Shown: one piece after another, positions 1 to 8,069 of the stretch
Layout: each line of letters opens with the position of its first letter
How positions within the stretch are numbered: position 1 is the stretch's first letter
NCBI GenBank assembly: GCA_002336475.1
Contig: DDCX01000051.1
Span: 7,654 to 21,863 of the forward strand
Origin: Flavobacteriales bacterium UBA1995
Lineage (GTDB): Bacteria; Bacteroidota; Bacteroidia; Flavobacteriales_D; Sanyastnellaceae
DNA length: 14,210 bases
Direction: 5' to 3'
Program-made: the position numbers and the translations under genes
The notes under the pieces: generated by a model
What the model was told of the DNA's origin: nothing
Databases searched by the model: none
What the model saw: only the letters and a program-made list of their open reading frames with translations

Positions 1-759
1 GGATGGGGAGCGAGGTGGCCTTCTTTGGGAGAGAGTTTTGTGCGGCCTGCCTCGGTGGGCTCACTGTTGATGCAAGCCTTGCCCGCCACGGCCCTTCTCG
101 CTGTGTCAGCACTCCTCTTCGCAGTGGTACTGGGGCTTCCAATGGGCTTGCTTGCGGCCAGAAACCCAGGCGGCTGGTTTGACCGAATTGCAGTTGGGGG
201 CAGCGTATTGGGCATGAGCGCTCCGTCGTTTTTCATGGCCATTTTACTGGGGTATGTCTTTGCTGTGAAATGGGGGGGATGGACCGGCCTGCCCTTGACA
301 GGCAGCCTCTGGGACCTGAACGATCAGGGCCAAAAGACCTTGGCGATGCGCAACCTGATATTGCCTGCGGTAACGCTGGGACTCCGGCCACTGGCGGTGC
401 TCTCACAGTTGATGCGCGGCGCAGCATTGGATGTGTTGGCAGCTCCTCATGTCCAAACAGCACGTGCTTTTGGGGCCTCCGAATCTGAAGTGATGCGCCA
501 TCATGTGCTGCGCAATGCGCTGAACCCCGTCGTTACTGCCGCCAGTGGATGGCTCGCTCAATTGCTCGCCGGGGCAGTTTTTGTGGAGTTTGTCTTTGGA
601 TGGCGGGGCTTGGGTTTCCTGCTGTTCGAGGCGTTAGAACAACAGGATTTGCCAGTGGTCATGGGAGGCGTGCTCGTGGTGAGCTTTACGTTCGTAGCGG
701 TCAACGCTCTGGCTGACTTGACCTATCGGCTTTTGGACCCGAGGGCCACTCAGGACTGA
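1..759 (+). CDS. Oligopeptide/dipeptide ABC transporter permease (DppB/OppB family), 5' partial
   Basis: Inner-membrane permease subunit of a peptide/nickel-type ABC importer. The reading frame is open from base 1, and the residues before the first possible start (TTG at 25) continue plausibly, so the true start and the first membrane segment probably lie upstream of the window. Numbering from the TTG, hydrophobic segments lie near residues 15-45, 57-83, 112-130, 172-194 and 210-233. Between the third and fourth is the cytoplasmic EAA-type loop that docks on the ATPase (around residues 144-168, with TARAFGAS followed by a basic stretch and RNALNPVV), which is typical of the family. The C-terminus is complete, ending in the usual LLDPR. 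The partner permease, ATPase and binding protein are not in the window. The last 10 bases overlap the convergent aminotransferase gene. Substrate cannot be read from the sequence. Confidence 0.9.
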   Translation, partial: GWGARWPSLGESFVRPASVGSLLMQALPATALLAVSALLFAVVLGLPMGLLAARNPGGWFDRIAVGGSVLGMSAPSFFMAILLGYVFAVKWGGWTGLPLTGSLWDLNDQGQKTLAMRNLILPAVTLGLRPLAVLSQLMRGAALDVLAAPHVQTARAFGASESEVMRHHVLRNALNPVVTAASGWLAQLLAGAVFVEFVFGWRGLGFLLFEALEQQDLPVVMGGVLVVSFTFVAVNALADLTYRLLDPRATQD

Positions 760-1613
760 AGCTGTGCAGTGGCCCGCACATTCAAAGCCCTCACCAGTTC
801 CTGGATGGAAGCGTTGAAGTACCGTTTGGTCCTGTAGCTGCCCACCCATTGCAACCCTTGAATGGCATTGGTCAAAAACACTTCATCGGCGATGAGCATG
901 TTTTGAGGCGTCAGGTTGCATTCATACACCTTCATGCCAAACTCTAAGGCGATGTTGATGATCTCTGCGCGCATGATGCCCGCCGTGGCGCCACCCTCCA
1001 ATCCCGGGGTGTACAGTACCCCATTCGAAACCAAGAATAGGTTAGAGGAGGTGCTCTCGATCAGACCCATACGGTCGTTCTGGATCAAAGCGGTGTCCAG
1101 GTTTTGCTCCTGCGCCCAGAGCCCACTTTGGATGTAGATGTTTGCCGCGAGGTTCTTAAAGCGCGTCAAGTGGTTGGGCGTGCACTTCATCTCAGGGTAG
1201 ATGTCCACCGAGAGCCCCTTCTCGTTGAGGCTGTAATCGGCAACGGAAATCGGCTCAGCAGTCATGACCACATCCAGGTCACTGCCCACTGGTGAGTAAT
1301 AACCTGTACCTCGCCGGCTCAGGGTCATGCGGATTCGGGCACTCCCTGTGAGGCCTTCCTTTTCAAGGAGCCGGATGATGTCCTTTTTAATTTGAACCGG
1401 CGTAAACCCAAGCGGGGGGTGGATGCGGTGTGCTTTCAGGCCTTCGCGCATGCGCTCGAAGTGACTTTCCAGAAACAGGGGCAGTCCGTTCATCACGCGG
1501 ATGGTCTCAAAGATCCCATCTGCATAAAGAAAGGCGCGGTTTTCCAGCGAAATTACCGGTGCGCCTTGCCCGTCGAAAGACCTGAATTCACCGTTGTAAA
1601 GGAGGTTTTGCAC
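750..1613 (-). CDS. Class IV PLP-dependent aminotransferase (PabC / D-amino-acid / branched-chain type)
   Basis: 287-residue cytoplasmic fold-type IV PLP enzyme. Visible hallmarks: the N-terminal block RAFLYADGIFETIRV (26-40), the PLP lysine K153 in RFKNLAAN, the conserved glutamate E186 in LIESTSSNLF, and the phosphate-binding GGATAGIMR (207-215). Length fits 4-amino-4-deoxychorismate lyase (PabC) or D-amino-acid transaminase better than the longer branched-chain enzymes. The ESTSSNLF variant does not separate these, so no symbol is given. The start is GTG at 1613; the next residues (QNLLYNGEF) match the usual beginning of the family, and an ATG start is not available there. It lies 9 nt after the gmhB-like gene and is probably co-transcribed with it, but a perfect TAATTTTG box overlapping that gene's stop codon may give it its own promoter. 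It overlaps the convergent permease by 10 bp. Confidence 0.88.
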   Translation of the reverse strand: MQNLLYNGEFRSFDGQGAPVISLENRAFLYADGIFETIRVMNGLPLFLESHFERMREGLKAHRIHPPLGFTPVQIKKDIIRLLEKEGLTGSARIRMTLSRRGTGYYSPVGSDLDVVMTAEPISVADYSLNEKGLSVDIYPEMKCTPNHLTRFKNLAANIYIQSGLWAQEQNLDTALIQNDRMGLIESTSSNLFLVSNGVLYTPGLEGGATAGIMRAEIINIALEFGMKVYECNLTPQNMLIADEVFLTNAIQGLQWVGSYRTKRYFNASIQELVRALNVRATAQLQS

Positions 1614-1617
1614 GGGG

Positions 1618-1625
1618 CAAAATTA
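1618..1625 (-). promoter_or_regulatory. Candidate Bacteroidota -7 box (TAATTTTG) for the aminotransferase
   Basis: On the minus strand the sequence TAATTTTG matches the Bacteroidota -7 consensus TAnnTTTG at all six defined bases. Its TAA is the stop codon of the upstream HAD phosphatase gene. Only four bases (CCCC) separate it from the GTG start at 1613, so a transcript from it would be leaderless or nearly so. No convincing -33 TTG is seen at the usual spacing, so this remains a candidate. Confidence 0.35.
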
Positions 1626-2153
1626 AGGCCGACTGAGCAGCGGGACCGACCTCCAATTCAAAAGAGATGCATTCGGGGCCATGAGGACGCCGTTCGGCAC
1701 ACCTGCGCTGAGGGCACAATCGATGTCCCTGGCCTTGTCTCCAAACATCCAACAGCGCTGCGGATCGAGGTTGTGACGGGCGATGGCGCGTTCCACCATG
1801 AGCGATCCCGGCTTTCGGCTCAAGCTCTTACCGAAGTCAGGATGGTGGGGGCTGTAGAAGATGTCGCAGATGGGGGCTCCCTTGGACAGGGCTTCAGACT
1901 TGAGGTAATCGTGGATTTCGGCCACGGCCTCATGGGTGTATTTGCCTTTGGCAATTCCGCCCTGATTTGTGATGACAATCAACTTGAAACCCGCCTCGTA
2001 CCATGCTTTCATGGCTTCTAAAGCGGTGGGCAAAATGTGAAATTCCGCGCGGCTTTTGGTGTAGTCGCCGGGGTCGTGGTTGATCACACCATCACGGTCC
2101 AATAAAATGGCGGCTCCTGTGAAGTTTGGCGGGGCTGTATCAGGCTGTGTCAT
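1623..2153 (-). CDS. GmhB-like HAD-IIIA phosphatase with cysteine-less (serine) zinc site
   Basis: 176-residue HAD-superfamily phosphatase most like D-glycero-D-manno-heptose-1,7-bisphosphate 7-phosphatase (GmhB) or the related histidinol-phosphatase domain. HAD motifs are intact: motif I LDRDGVIN with nucleophile D19 and acid D21, motif II ITNQGG (61-66), motif III RKPG (113-116, K114), motif IV MFGDKARDID with D139 and D143. GmhB proteins normally carry a zinc loop of the form C-P-H-H-P ... C-x-C-R-K-P. Here the loop reads SPHHP ... SLSRKP, with serines at 101, 110 and 112 (all AGC codons) and the histidines kept, so the tetrahedral Cys3His zinc site is absent. The gene starts 3 nt after the csaA-like stop, so it is likely one operon with it. 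Heptose biosynthesis is plausible, but no other heptose gene is in the window and the substrate is uncertain. Confidence 0.85.
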   Translation of the reverse strand: MTQPDTAPPNFTGAAILLDRDGVINHDPGDYTKSRAEFHILPTALEAMKAWYEAGFKLIVITNQGGIAKGKYTHEAVAEIHDYLKSEALSKGAPICDIFYSPHHPDFGKSLSRKPGSLMVERAIARHNLDPQRCWMFGDKARDIDCALSAGVPNGVLMAPNASLLNWRSVPLLSRP

Positions 2154-2156
2154 GGC

Positions 2157-2498
2157 TCATGAAATTGGAGTTCCGGCTGGAACACTGCGGGGCAATTCTA
2201 ACAGGCTCACGCTGCCCTGTTGAACAGCACCGAGGACGAGGCAGCGGCTTTGATGCTGTCCCACTTGTTTGGGCGGAAAGTTCACAACGGCCACGATTTG
2301 TTTGCCGATCAGTTCTGTCGCAGTATAGTCGGCGGCGAGTTGTGCGGTCGATTTGAGCATGCCCAGAGGGCCAAAGTCAAGCTGCAAAACGTAGGCCGGT
2401 TGGCGGGCGTTTTCCAAGGGGCTGGCACCCACTATGGTCCCCACCCGGAGGTCGCATGCGGCAAAGTCGGCGGGGCTGATGGGGGCTTTGGGTTCCAT
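2157..2498 (-). CDS. csaA: CsaA-like tRNA-binding domain protein
   Basis: 113-residue single-domain protein of the EMAP-II/CsaA tRNA-binding OB-fold family, of normal length for stand-alone CsaA. Recognisable blocks in order: CDLRVGTIV (15-23), ARQPAYVLQLDFG (31-43), KSTAQL (49-54), IGKQIVAVVNFPPKQVG (64-80) and a C-terminal LVLGAVQQGSVSLLELPRSVPAGT. The family binds tRNA as a dimer; a secretion-chaperone role has been proposed for Bacillus CsaA. The start at 2498 puts the first block at the usual place. It is the first gene of a tight minus-strand cluster (3 nt to the phosphatase) and is divergent from the mutase, with a 63-bp shared upstream region. The partners give no obvious single pathway. 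Confidence 0.88.
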   Translation of the reverse strand: MEPKAPISPADFAACDLRVGTIVGASPLENARQPAYVLQLDFGPLGMLKSTAQLAADYTATELIGKQIVAVVNFPPKQVGQHQSRCLVLGAVQQGSVSLLELPRSVPAGTPIS

Positions 2499-2506
2499 GG
2501 TTCACT

Positions 2507-2514
2507 CAAAATCA
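2507..2514 (-). promoter_or_regulatory. Candidate -7 box (TGATTTTG) for the csaA-gmhB-aminotransferase cluster
   Basis: Five of the six defined bases of TAnnTTTG match, and the box ends 8 nt before the ATG at 2498 within the 63-bp divergent region. On the other strand the mutase ATG at 2562 is preceded by a weaker similar element, TAACTTG at 2550-2556, five nt from the ATG. No clear -33 elements are seen for either. Confidence 0.25.
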
Positions 2515-2561
2515 CGCTTCGGAGCGGGAAATTAGGGGCGCGGGCCGTTTAACTTGCCCCC

Positions 2562-5500
2562 ATGGAAGATGCTTTTCCACCGAAAGGGAAGTGGCGGGAT
2601 TGGACAACGGCTGTAGAAGCACAGGCCCGTGGGACAAATCCAGCGTTGAACACGGCAATCGAGGACGAATTGGAAGTGCCGGTCTACCAACCTGCTATGC
2701 CTGTGTCCTCGGTGAGAAAACGCCCCGAAACCCCCTGGAAAATCAGAAGTACAATCGCCGATAAAAAGGGCGTCATGCCGGCTTTGGAAGGTGGGGCAGA
2801 GGTGCTGCGTTTGGTAGGTTGTACCCAACCCTCGGAGTGGCTTGAAGGGGTGGAGATGGCTTACGTGGAAATCGAATTCGAAGGTGGTGCAACGGCCGAG
2901 GAAATCGCAAAGGCCGGCCAGATGCCCATCCAAGGTGGCGTGCTGATCAATGCTTGGAACCTGTCGAAGGCAGGATCCGACGATGTGGCTTCACATGTCG
3001 CGGTGGTAGACGAGCATTGCACGGGTGACGGGTTGCTGCGAACGGTGGCGTTGCCTGACCCTAGGCTTTCGGAAGCAGGGTGGAGCACGGCTGCTTCACT
3101 CGCATTGTTGTTGCGCCGTGCTCAAGAATTGGCGCCAGCATTCAGCGGAAGTTTAGAGGGTGTGTCTTTGGACTTCTTGGTCAATGAGGACCCCATAGTG
3201 GCCTTGGCGTCTGCGGAGGCGCTGAAGCGCCTCCTGTTGCGCCATTGGCCAACATCGCAATGGCCGCGCATCACGATGACAGTGGGCCATCAAGGATTTG
3301 GATCAGGAGAAGGCAGGGAAAACCTGGTCCGACAGGCCATCCGGAGTACAGCTGCAGCCATGTCAGCCCCTGATGCCGTGGATGCCGGCAGCTCAGCATT
3401 GCCCGGTGATGTCCCTGCCGACCTCTCAGGAAAGGGAGACAAATGGGCCCGAAATATTCTGCATTTGTTGCGCGAGGAATGCGGCCTGGCTGATGGCGAT
3501 GCTCTAGTGTCCCCCATGGTCGAGGCCCTCAGCACGGCATTCCTAGAAGGGGCAGACGCCTACAACAGTGTGTGGGGCTCACGGTCTGCGTTAGAAGTGC
3601 TTCAGGCAGGTTCAGAGGCCTGGACCATCCAAAAAGTGACGTTGCCTCCCAAGGACGCCATCGGGGAAGCTGCCCCCCTGTGGGAAGGGCATGGTGCTGG
3701 TGTGCCACCCTATTTGCGCGGTCCCTATGCGAGCATGTACACAAGCCGCCCATGGACCATTCGTCAATATGCGGGCTTCAGCACCGCAGCAGCGTCGAAT
3801 GCATTTTATCGGCGCAACCTCGCGGCTGGCCAAAAAGGCCTGAGTGTGGCCTTTGATTTGGCCACCCATCGCGGGTACGACAGCGATCATCCGCGTGTTT
3901 CCGGGGATGTTGGAAAAGCGGGTGTGGCCATCGACAGCGTGGACGACATGATGCTCCTGTTTGATGGAATTCCTTTGGATACCATGTCGGTCTCCATGAC
4001 CATGAATGGCGCTGTCTTGCCCATCATGGCGTTTTACATCGCGGCAGCTGAAGAGCAGGGCGTGGATTCACGGACACTTGCAGGTACGATTCAGAACGAC
4101 ATCTTGAAGGAGTTCATGGTGCGCAATACGTTCATATACCCTCCTGGGCCGAGCATGCGTATCATCAGCGACATCTTCGCCTACACGGCGCAGCACATGC
4201 CCAAGTTCAATTCTATCAGCATCTCTGGCTACCACATGCAGGAAGCAGGGGCGACACCGGAATTGGAACTGGCTTACACCATCGCCAATGGCCTTGCGTA
4301 TGTCCAGGCAGGGGTAGATGCGGGCTTGGATGTGGATGATTTTGCACCCCGACTCAGCTTTTTCTGGGGCATCGGAATGGATGTCATTTCTGAGGTGGCC
4401 AAACTCAGGGCTGGCAGGCTGTTGTGGGCGCGTTGGATGGCGAGGTTCAATCCGGTAAATCCCCGCTCATCTATGCTGCGAACCCATTGCCAAACCAGCG
4501 GATGGACATTGACTGAGCAGGACCCTTTGAACAACGTGGGCCGCACGGCCATTGAAGCACTGGCTGCGGTCTGGGGAGGCACACAGAGCCTGCACACCAA
4601 CTCAATGGACGAAGCCATTGCCCTTCCCACCGACGACACAGCAAAAGTGGCACGAAACACCCAGCTGATCTTGCAGAAGGAAGCGGGAACCACACGCTGG
4701 GTAGACCCGTTGGGGGGAGACATGGCGGTGGCACAACGAACCGCTGAATTGGTCGATGCTGCGGACGCCATCATCAGGGAAATGCAAGAGGCGGGCGGCA
4801 TGCCCAAAGCGATTGAACAAGGGCTGCCCATGCGTGGGATTGAAACTGCTGCGGCAGAAAAGCAATCGAGAATCGATGCGGGCAACGACAAGATCATAGG
4901 CCTGAATCTATTTCCAGGGCGTGCTCCTGAGTCTATGGAAGTGTTGAAAGTGGACCACCTTGAGGTGTTGACGGGCCAAAAAGAAAGGCTGACTCAACTG
5001 CGTTCAAGCCGCGATGATGCGGCAGTTCATGAGGCGCTGGCTGCGCTTGAGTCCGGAGCTTCAGGGACGGCAAACCTGCTTGAATTGGCAGTGGCTGCTG
5101 CGAAGGTGAGGTGCACATTGGGTGAGATTTCCGACGCGGTCGAGCGTGTTTTTGACCGTCATGTTCCGGTGAACCGTCCTGTGCGTGGTATTTTTAGGAA
5201 ACACCTCGGTGCCCGAGAAGAATTCAAAAGAGCCGTGGAAAAAGCCACCCGTTTCGCAACTCTTGCTGGCCGCCAGCCGCGCATTTTGGTCGCCAAAATG
5301 GGCCAAGACGGGCACGATCGTGGTGCCAAAGTCATAGCCAGCGCCTTTGCTGATTTGGGGTTTGATGTGGACTTAGGCTCCTTGTTCCAAACGCCAGAGG
5401 AAGTGGCCCGCCAAGCGGTCGAAAGTGACGTTCATGTGGTCGGTGTGTCTACGCTGGCAGCAGGGCATCTGGCGTTGGTACCAGCCTTGGTTGAAGCCCT

Positions 5501-5669
5501 CACAAAAGCAGGGCGCGAGGACATGCTGGTGGTTGTGGGGGGGGTGATTCCTCGGGAGGACTACGACACACTCTATTCCGCTGGAGTGACTGCTATTTTT
5601 GGGCCAGGAACTCCGGTAGTCACTTCTGCTACGCGCATTTTGGACCTGCTGAACGAGGCCTACTCCTGA
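2562..5669 (+). CDS. Fused methylmalonyl-CoA mutase (MutA-like domain + catalytic MutB in one chain)
   Basis: 1035-residue adenosylcobalamin enzyme interconverting (R)-methylmalonyl-CoA and succinyl-CoA in the cytoplasm (propionate metabolism). Residues about 1-345 are a divergent MutA-type substrate barrel: [14 protein letters not shown] (255-268), [14 protein letters not shown] (296-309) and [15 protein letters not shown] (317-331) parallel the end of the MutA barrel, with no cobalamin domain after it. From about 353 the chain is a full Mut[23 protein letters not shown] (387-408), then the barrel, then a C-terminal B12-binding domain (about 906-1035) with D916-x-H918-xx-G921. Catalytic residues by correspondence to Propionibacterium MutB: Y403 (Y89), Q511 (Q197), R521 (R207), H558 (H244), R597 (R283), K912 (K604) and cobalt ligand H918 (H610). 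The genes are normally separate mutA and mutB. IcmF-type fusion is excluded: there is no P-loop GTPase domain and the B12 domain is C-terminal. Epimerase and the MeaB chaperone are not in the window. No terminator is seen after it. Confidence 0.95.
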   Translation: MEDAFPPKGKWRDWTTAVEAQARGTNPALNTAIEDELEVPVYQPAMPVSSVRKRPETPWKIRSTIADKKGVMPALEGGAEVLRLVGCTQPSEWLEGVEMAYVEIEFEGGATAEEIAKAGQMPIQGGVLINAWNLSKAGSDDVASHVAVVDEHCTGDGLLRTVALPDPRLSEAGWSTAASLALLLRRAQELAPAFSGSLEGVSLDFLVNEDPIVALASAEALKRLLLRHWPTSQWPRITMTVGHQGFGSGEGRENLVRQAIRSTAAAMSAPDAVDAGSSALPGDVPADLSGKGDKWARNILHLLREECGLADGDALVSPMVEALSTAFLEGADAYNSVWGSRSALEVLQAGSEAWTIQKVTLPPKDAIGEAAPLWEGHGAGVPPYLRGPYASMYTSRPWTIRQYAGFSTAAASNAFYRRNLAAGQKGLSVAFDLATHRGYDSDHPRVSGDVGKAGVAIDSVDDMMLLFDGIPLDTMSVSMTMNGAVLPIMAFYIAAAEEQGVDSRTLAGTIQNDILKEFMVRNTFIYPPGPSMRIISDIFAYTAQHMPKFNSISISGYHMQEAGATPELELAYTIANGLAYVQAGVDAGLDVDDFAPRLSFFWGIGMDVISEVAKLRAGRLLWARWMARFNPVNPRSSMLRTHCQTSGWTLTEQDPLNNVGRTAIEALAAVWGGTQSLHTNSMDEAIALPTDDTAKVARNTQLILQKEAGTTRWVDPLGGDMAVAQRTAELVDAADAIIREMQEAGGMPKAIEQGLPMRGIETAAAEKQSRIDAGNDKIIGLNLFPGRAPESMEVLKVDHLEVLTGQKERLTQLRSSRDDAAVHEALAALESGASGTANLLELAVAAAKVRCTLGEISDAVERVFDRHVPVNRPVRGIFRKHLGAREEFKRAVEKATRFATLAGRQPRILVAKMGQDGHDRGAKVIASAFADLGFDVDLGSLFQTPEEVARQAVESDVHVVGVSTLAAGHLALVPALVEALTKAGREDMLVVVGGVIPREDYDTLYSAGVTAIFGPGTPVVTSATRILDLLNEAYS

Positions 5670-5727
5670 TGCTCCCGTGTCTGCCTTTTGGGGCAAGGTG
5701 TGGTCCCAGCAGAGGGGGCTTTCGAGG

Positions 5728-6693
5728 TCAATGACCTTGGCTGCCAAGCTCTGTGGCAGGATAGCGGTATCCCCGCAAAATGTCTTCTGCAGGCATGGCG
5801 GGCTTGCCGGCCAATTGGGCTTGTTTGATCTGCACAGGAAGGTCTGAAGTTCCCACCCACCAGAGGCCCGATGCTGTGTCGCATTGACCGGGCTGCAGAG
5901 GACCAATCTCTGCTGGGGCCTCTTCATTTGTGGCCTCGTGCACTTTGAAAGTGGCGCCGTTCAGGGTGCTCCAAGCGCCCGGGAAGGGGTTCATTCCGCG
6001 AATAAAATTCACCACTTCATGGCGGGGCCTTCTCCAATCAATTCGGCCATCTTGGCGGTACAGTTTCGGCGCAGGCCTTTCATCGCCTGAGACCAATGCA
6101 ACTTGTGAAATGCCTTGAATGTGACCGAGCGCAAGGGCCGAAACAGTGTCTTCCAACAGGCCCGCTCCAGCCTCCATCAATCTGGCATAAACATCACCAG
6201 AAGTGTCGGTTGGACCAATGGGGCAGCCCCTTTGGAGGAGAACAGATCCAGTATCGATTTCTCGGGTGATAAAAAAGGAGGTGACTCCGGTATGGGAAGC
6301 GCCAGAGACAACCGCGTGCTGAATGGGTGCCGCACCACGAAAGTCAGGGAGCAAGCTGCCATGCACATTGACCGTCCCCCGTTTTGGCAGGCTCCAAACG
6401 GTTTCAGGAAGCATTCGGAAGGCCACCACAGCAAAGACATCAGCATTCCACTGTTTCAACTGCTCTTGGAACTCAGCTGCCCTCAGTTTATCGGGTTGCG
6501 CCAGGGGCAATCCGTGCGCCAAAGCTTCAGTTTTAACCGCAGAAACGTGGATGCGCTGGCCTCTTCCTGCTGGCTTATCAGGAGCAGTGACCACACCGAC
6601 AACGTCATGCTGTCCGTGCACGAGGGCATGCAGTGCAGCCGCGGCAAAGTCTGGCGTGCCAAAGAAGACGATGCGAAGGGAGGTGTGCTCCAT
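5728..6693 (-). CDS. fmt: Methionyl-tRNA formyltransferase
   Basis: 321-residue enzyme transferring a formyl group from 10-formyltetrahydrofolate to Met-tRNA(fMet) for translation initiation. Start chosen at 6693, giving MEHTSLRIVFFGTPDFA, because the family begins with this beta strand; the open frame continues upstream only as unlike sequence overlapping the MATE gene. N-terminal catalytic domain: APDKPAGRG (37-45), NVHGSLLPDFRGAAP (109-123) with N109 and H111, and D147 in REIDTG, matching the N/H/D catalytic set and the SLLPxxRG loop. The C-terminal OB-like domain follows, with GRIDW, MNPFPGAW and AQLAGKPAMPAEDILRGYRYP. Length is typical. It follows the MATE gene by 56 nt and is probably in the trmH-MATE-fmt transcription unit, though a perfect TACCTTTG box lies 9 nt before its ATG. 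It converges on the mutase gene, with a 58-bp gap holding no evident terminator. Confidence 0.96.
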   Translation of the reverse strand: MEHTSLRIVFFGTPDFAAAALHALVHGQHDVVGVVTAPDKPAGRGQRIHVSAVKTEALAHGLPLAQPDKLRAAEFQEQLKQWNADVFAVVAFRMLPETVWSLPKRGTVNVHGSLLPDFRGAAPIQHAVVSGASHTGVTSFFITREIDTGSVLLQRGCPIGPTDTSGDVYARLMEAGAGLLEDTVSALALGHIQGISQVALVSGDERPAPKLYRQDGRIDWRRPRHEVVNFIRGMNPFPGAWSTLNGATFKVHEATNEEAPAEIGPLQPGQCDTASGLWWVGTSDLPVQIKQAQLAGKPAMPAEDILRGYRYPATELGSQGH

Positions 6694-6702
6694 GTGGGGT
6701 CG

Positions 6703-6710
6703 CAAAGGTA
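6703..6710 (-). promoter_or_regulatory. Candidate -7 box (TACCTTTG) for fmt
   Basis: TACCTTTG matches TAnnTTTG at all six defined bases and ends 9 nt before the fmt ATG, inside the 56-nt gap between the MATE stop and fmt. A run of T lies further upstream but no standard -33 TTG at 17-20 nt, so it may be weak or fortuitous. If used, the leader would be only a few nucleotides. Confidence 0.35.
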
Positions 6711-6749
6711 ATGGGCAGGATGGGGCAGGGGGTAAAAAAACGTGCTGAA

Positions 6750-8069
6750 TCAGATCTGTTTGGACCGCCAATCCCTGCGGAGCAAAAACCAAGCACAACC
6801 AGCGCCCATGGAGGTGAAATATGAAAATTCGACCCACCAGATTCGCCACACTGGCTGAGGCCACCACAAGGTGAGGGAAAAGGCAAAAAAGGAATAAATC
6901 AGAATGGCCGAGACTTCAATGGCCAGGGCCGTGCGGGTGTGGCCACTTCCTTGTATGGCACTCAGCATCACCGAGCTGGCACTGTAGATCAACATGGCAA
7001 GAAAAATCACGGGCAGGGTTTTTCCCGCGGCTTGCAAGCCTTCGGGGTCGTCAAAAAAAGGTGCTGCCAAAAATTCCGGATAGAAGAACAGCCCATGAGA
7101 TAGGGCAACGATTCCAATGATGTTGACCGTGAACAGTCGCTTGAGTACCACAGGAAGATCCGTCCCCCTCTGCTCACCGAGCAGGGTGCTTACAAACGTG
7201 CGCGTGGTTTGCTGAACGCCCTGGCTCACAGTGAAAGCCAACATGAAATAATTCCGCGCCACATGGCTGACTTTGAGTTCCAAGATGCCCACTTGTTCCA
7301 CCAAGAAGAAGAACATGCTCCAAGTGCCCAATGTCAAGGTCAACTGAAGCACCAAGGGAAGCGCCAATTTGAACCAGTGCCAAATTTCCTCTTGATTCAA
7401 AAAACGTTTTTCCCAAAAGGCCCCTCTATGGGTCCTTATGATCGCCAACAGCAAAATGGATGCTCCAGTGCACTCTGCAAAAAAGCTCGCCCAAGCAGCC
7501 CCCTGCGCTCCCATGGTCCATACTCCATCAATCAGCAAAGCGTCTCCCACGATGTTGACCAAACCTACCGCTATCATGGAGACCATGAGTACTTTGGATC
7601 GGGCGGTGCCCATGAAATAGGCATACATCATGAGCATGGCAAAGCCCGGGAGAAAGCCCCATTTACGGACGGTCATGAATGATGTAAAAACGTCACCGGT
7701 TGCTGCATCTCTAAACACTGAAGCAAAGCCAAAGTCCAGCCCCAGTTGTACCACTGCAACAAGGGAGAGTCCGATCAAGAACATTCCCAACAGACCTGTC
7801 CTCAGCAGGACCAAGGCGCGTTCAGTGCGTCCTTCACCTACCCTTCGGGCGATTAAGATTTGTCCGAAGCTGGACAGGCCTTGCCCGACCATAGCCAGGG
7901 TGATGTACAGAATACCCGCGTTGCCTGCGCCATTGAGGGTGGCGTCAGATACTTGGCTTAGGAAAAAGTTGTCGGTGAGGACCACCAGAAACTGCGTGAA
8001 CGTGCCCGCAGAAACCGGGAGTGCCAACTTTAGTATCGCTCTATAGCTGGTCGACAGGGTTTCTTTCAT
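6750..8069 (-). CDS. MATE family efflux transporter
   Basis: 439-residue integral membrane protein, about twelve hydrophobic segments, of the multidrug and toxic-compound extrusion family (cation/drug antiporters). Family-like features include the opening LKLALPVSAGTFTQFLVVLTDNFFLSQVS with a TM1 acidic residue, the following LNGAGNAGILYITLAMVGQGLSSFGQILIARRVGEGR, and the same pattern repeated in the second half (KLALPLVLQLTLTLGTWSMFFFLVEQVG; SHVARNYFMLAFTVSQGVQQTTRTFVSTLLGEQRG). The start at 8069 (MKETLSTSY) is chosen over a farther upstream one because the extra 49 residues are basic, low in hydrophobicity and lie antisense-free inside trmH. Its ATG overlaps the trmH stop as ATGA, implying translational coupling. 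Substrate unknown. Confidence 0.9.
   Translation of the reverse strand: MKETLSTSYRAILKLALPVSAGTFTQFLVVLTDNFFLSQVSDATLNGAGNAGILYITLAMVGQGLSSFGQILIARRVGEGRTERALVLLRTGLLGMFLIGLSLVAVVQLGLDFGFASVFRDAATGDVFTSFMTVRKWGFLPGFAMLMMYAYFMGTARSKVLMVSMIAVGLVNIVGDALLIDGVWTMGAQGAAWASFFAECTGASILLLAIIRTHRGAFWEKRFLNQEEIWHWFKLALPLVLQLTLTLGTWSMFFFLVEQVGILELKVSHVARNYFMLAFTVSQGVQQTTRTFVSTLLGEQRGTDLPVVLKRLFTVNIIGIVALSHGLFFYPEFLAAPFFDDPEGLQAAGKTLPVIFLAMLIYSASSVMLSAIQGSGHTRTALAIEVSAILIYSFFAFSLTLWWPQPVWRIWWVEFSYFTSMGAGCAWFLLRRDWRSKQI

Noticed and set aside
1392..2021. 209-codon plus-strand open frame
   Set aside because: It is antisense to the aminotransferase and the HAD phosphatase, both of which have full family motifs; its own translation resembles no protein.
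4274..4897. 207-codon minus-strand open frame inside the mutase
   Set aside because: Shadow of a strongly conserved MutB region; translation is Ser/Pro/Ala-rich without motifs.
2562..5669. IcmF-type (isobutyryl-CoA mutase fused) interpretation of the long mutase
   Set aside because: IcmF has an N-terminal B12 domain and a central P-loop GTPase domain; here the B12 domain is C-terminal and there is no Walker A motif in the first 350 residues.
5725..5737. Palindrome AGGTCA-A-TGACCT at the fmt stop codon
   Set aside because: Six-base arms with a one-base centre cannot form a good hairpin, there is no T-run, and it lies at the end of a coding region; probably chance. No other terminator candidate was found in the 58-bp fmt-mutase gap.
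6115..6711. 198-codon plus-strand open frame over fmt
   Set aside because: Antisense to fmt, which has intact catalytic residues throughout the span.
6694..6867. Upstream extension of fmt
   Set aside because: It would overlap the MATE 3' end by over 100 nt and places 58 unrelated residues before the conserved first strand.
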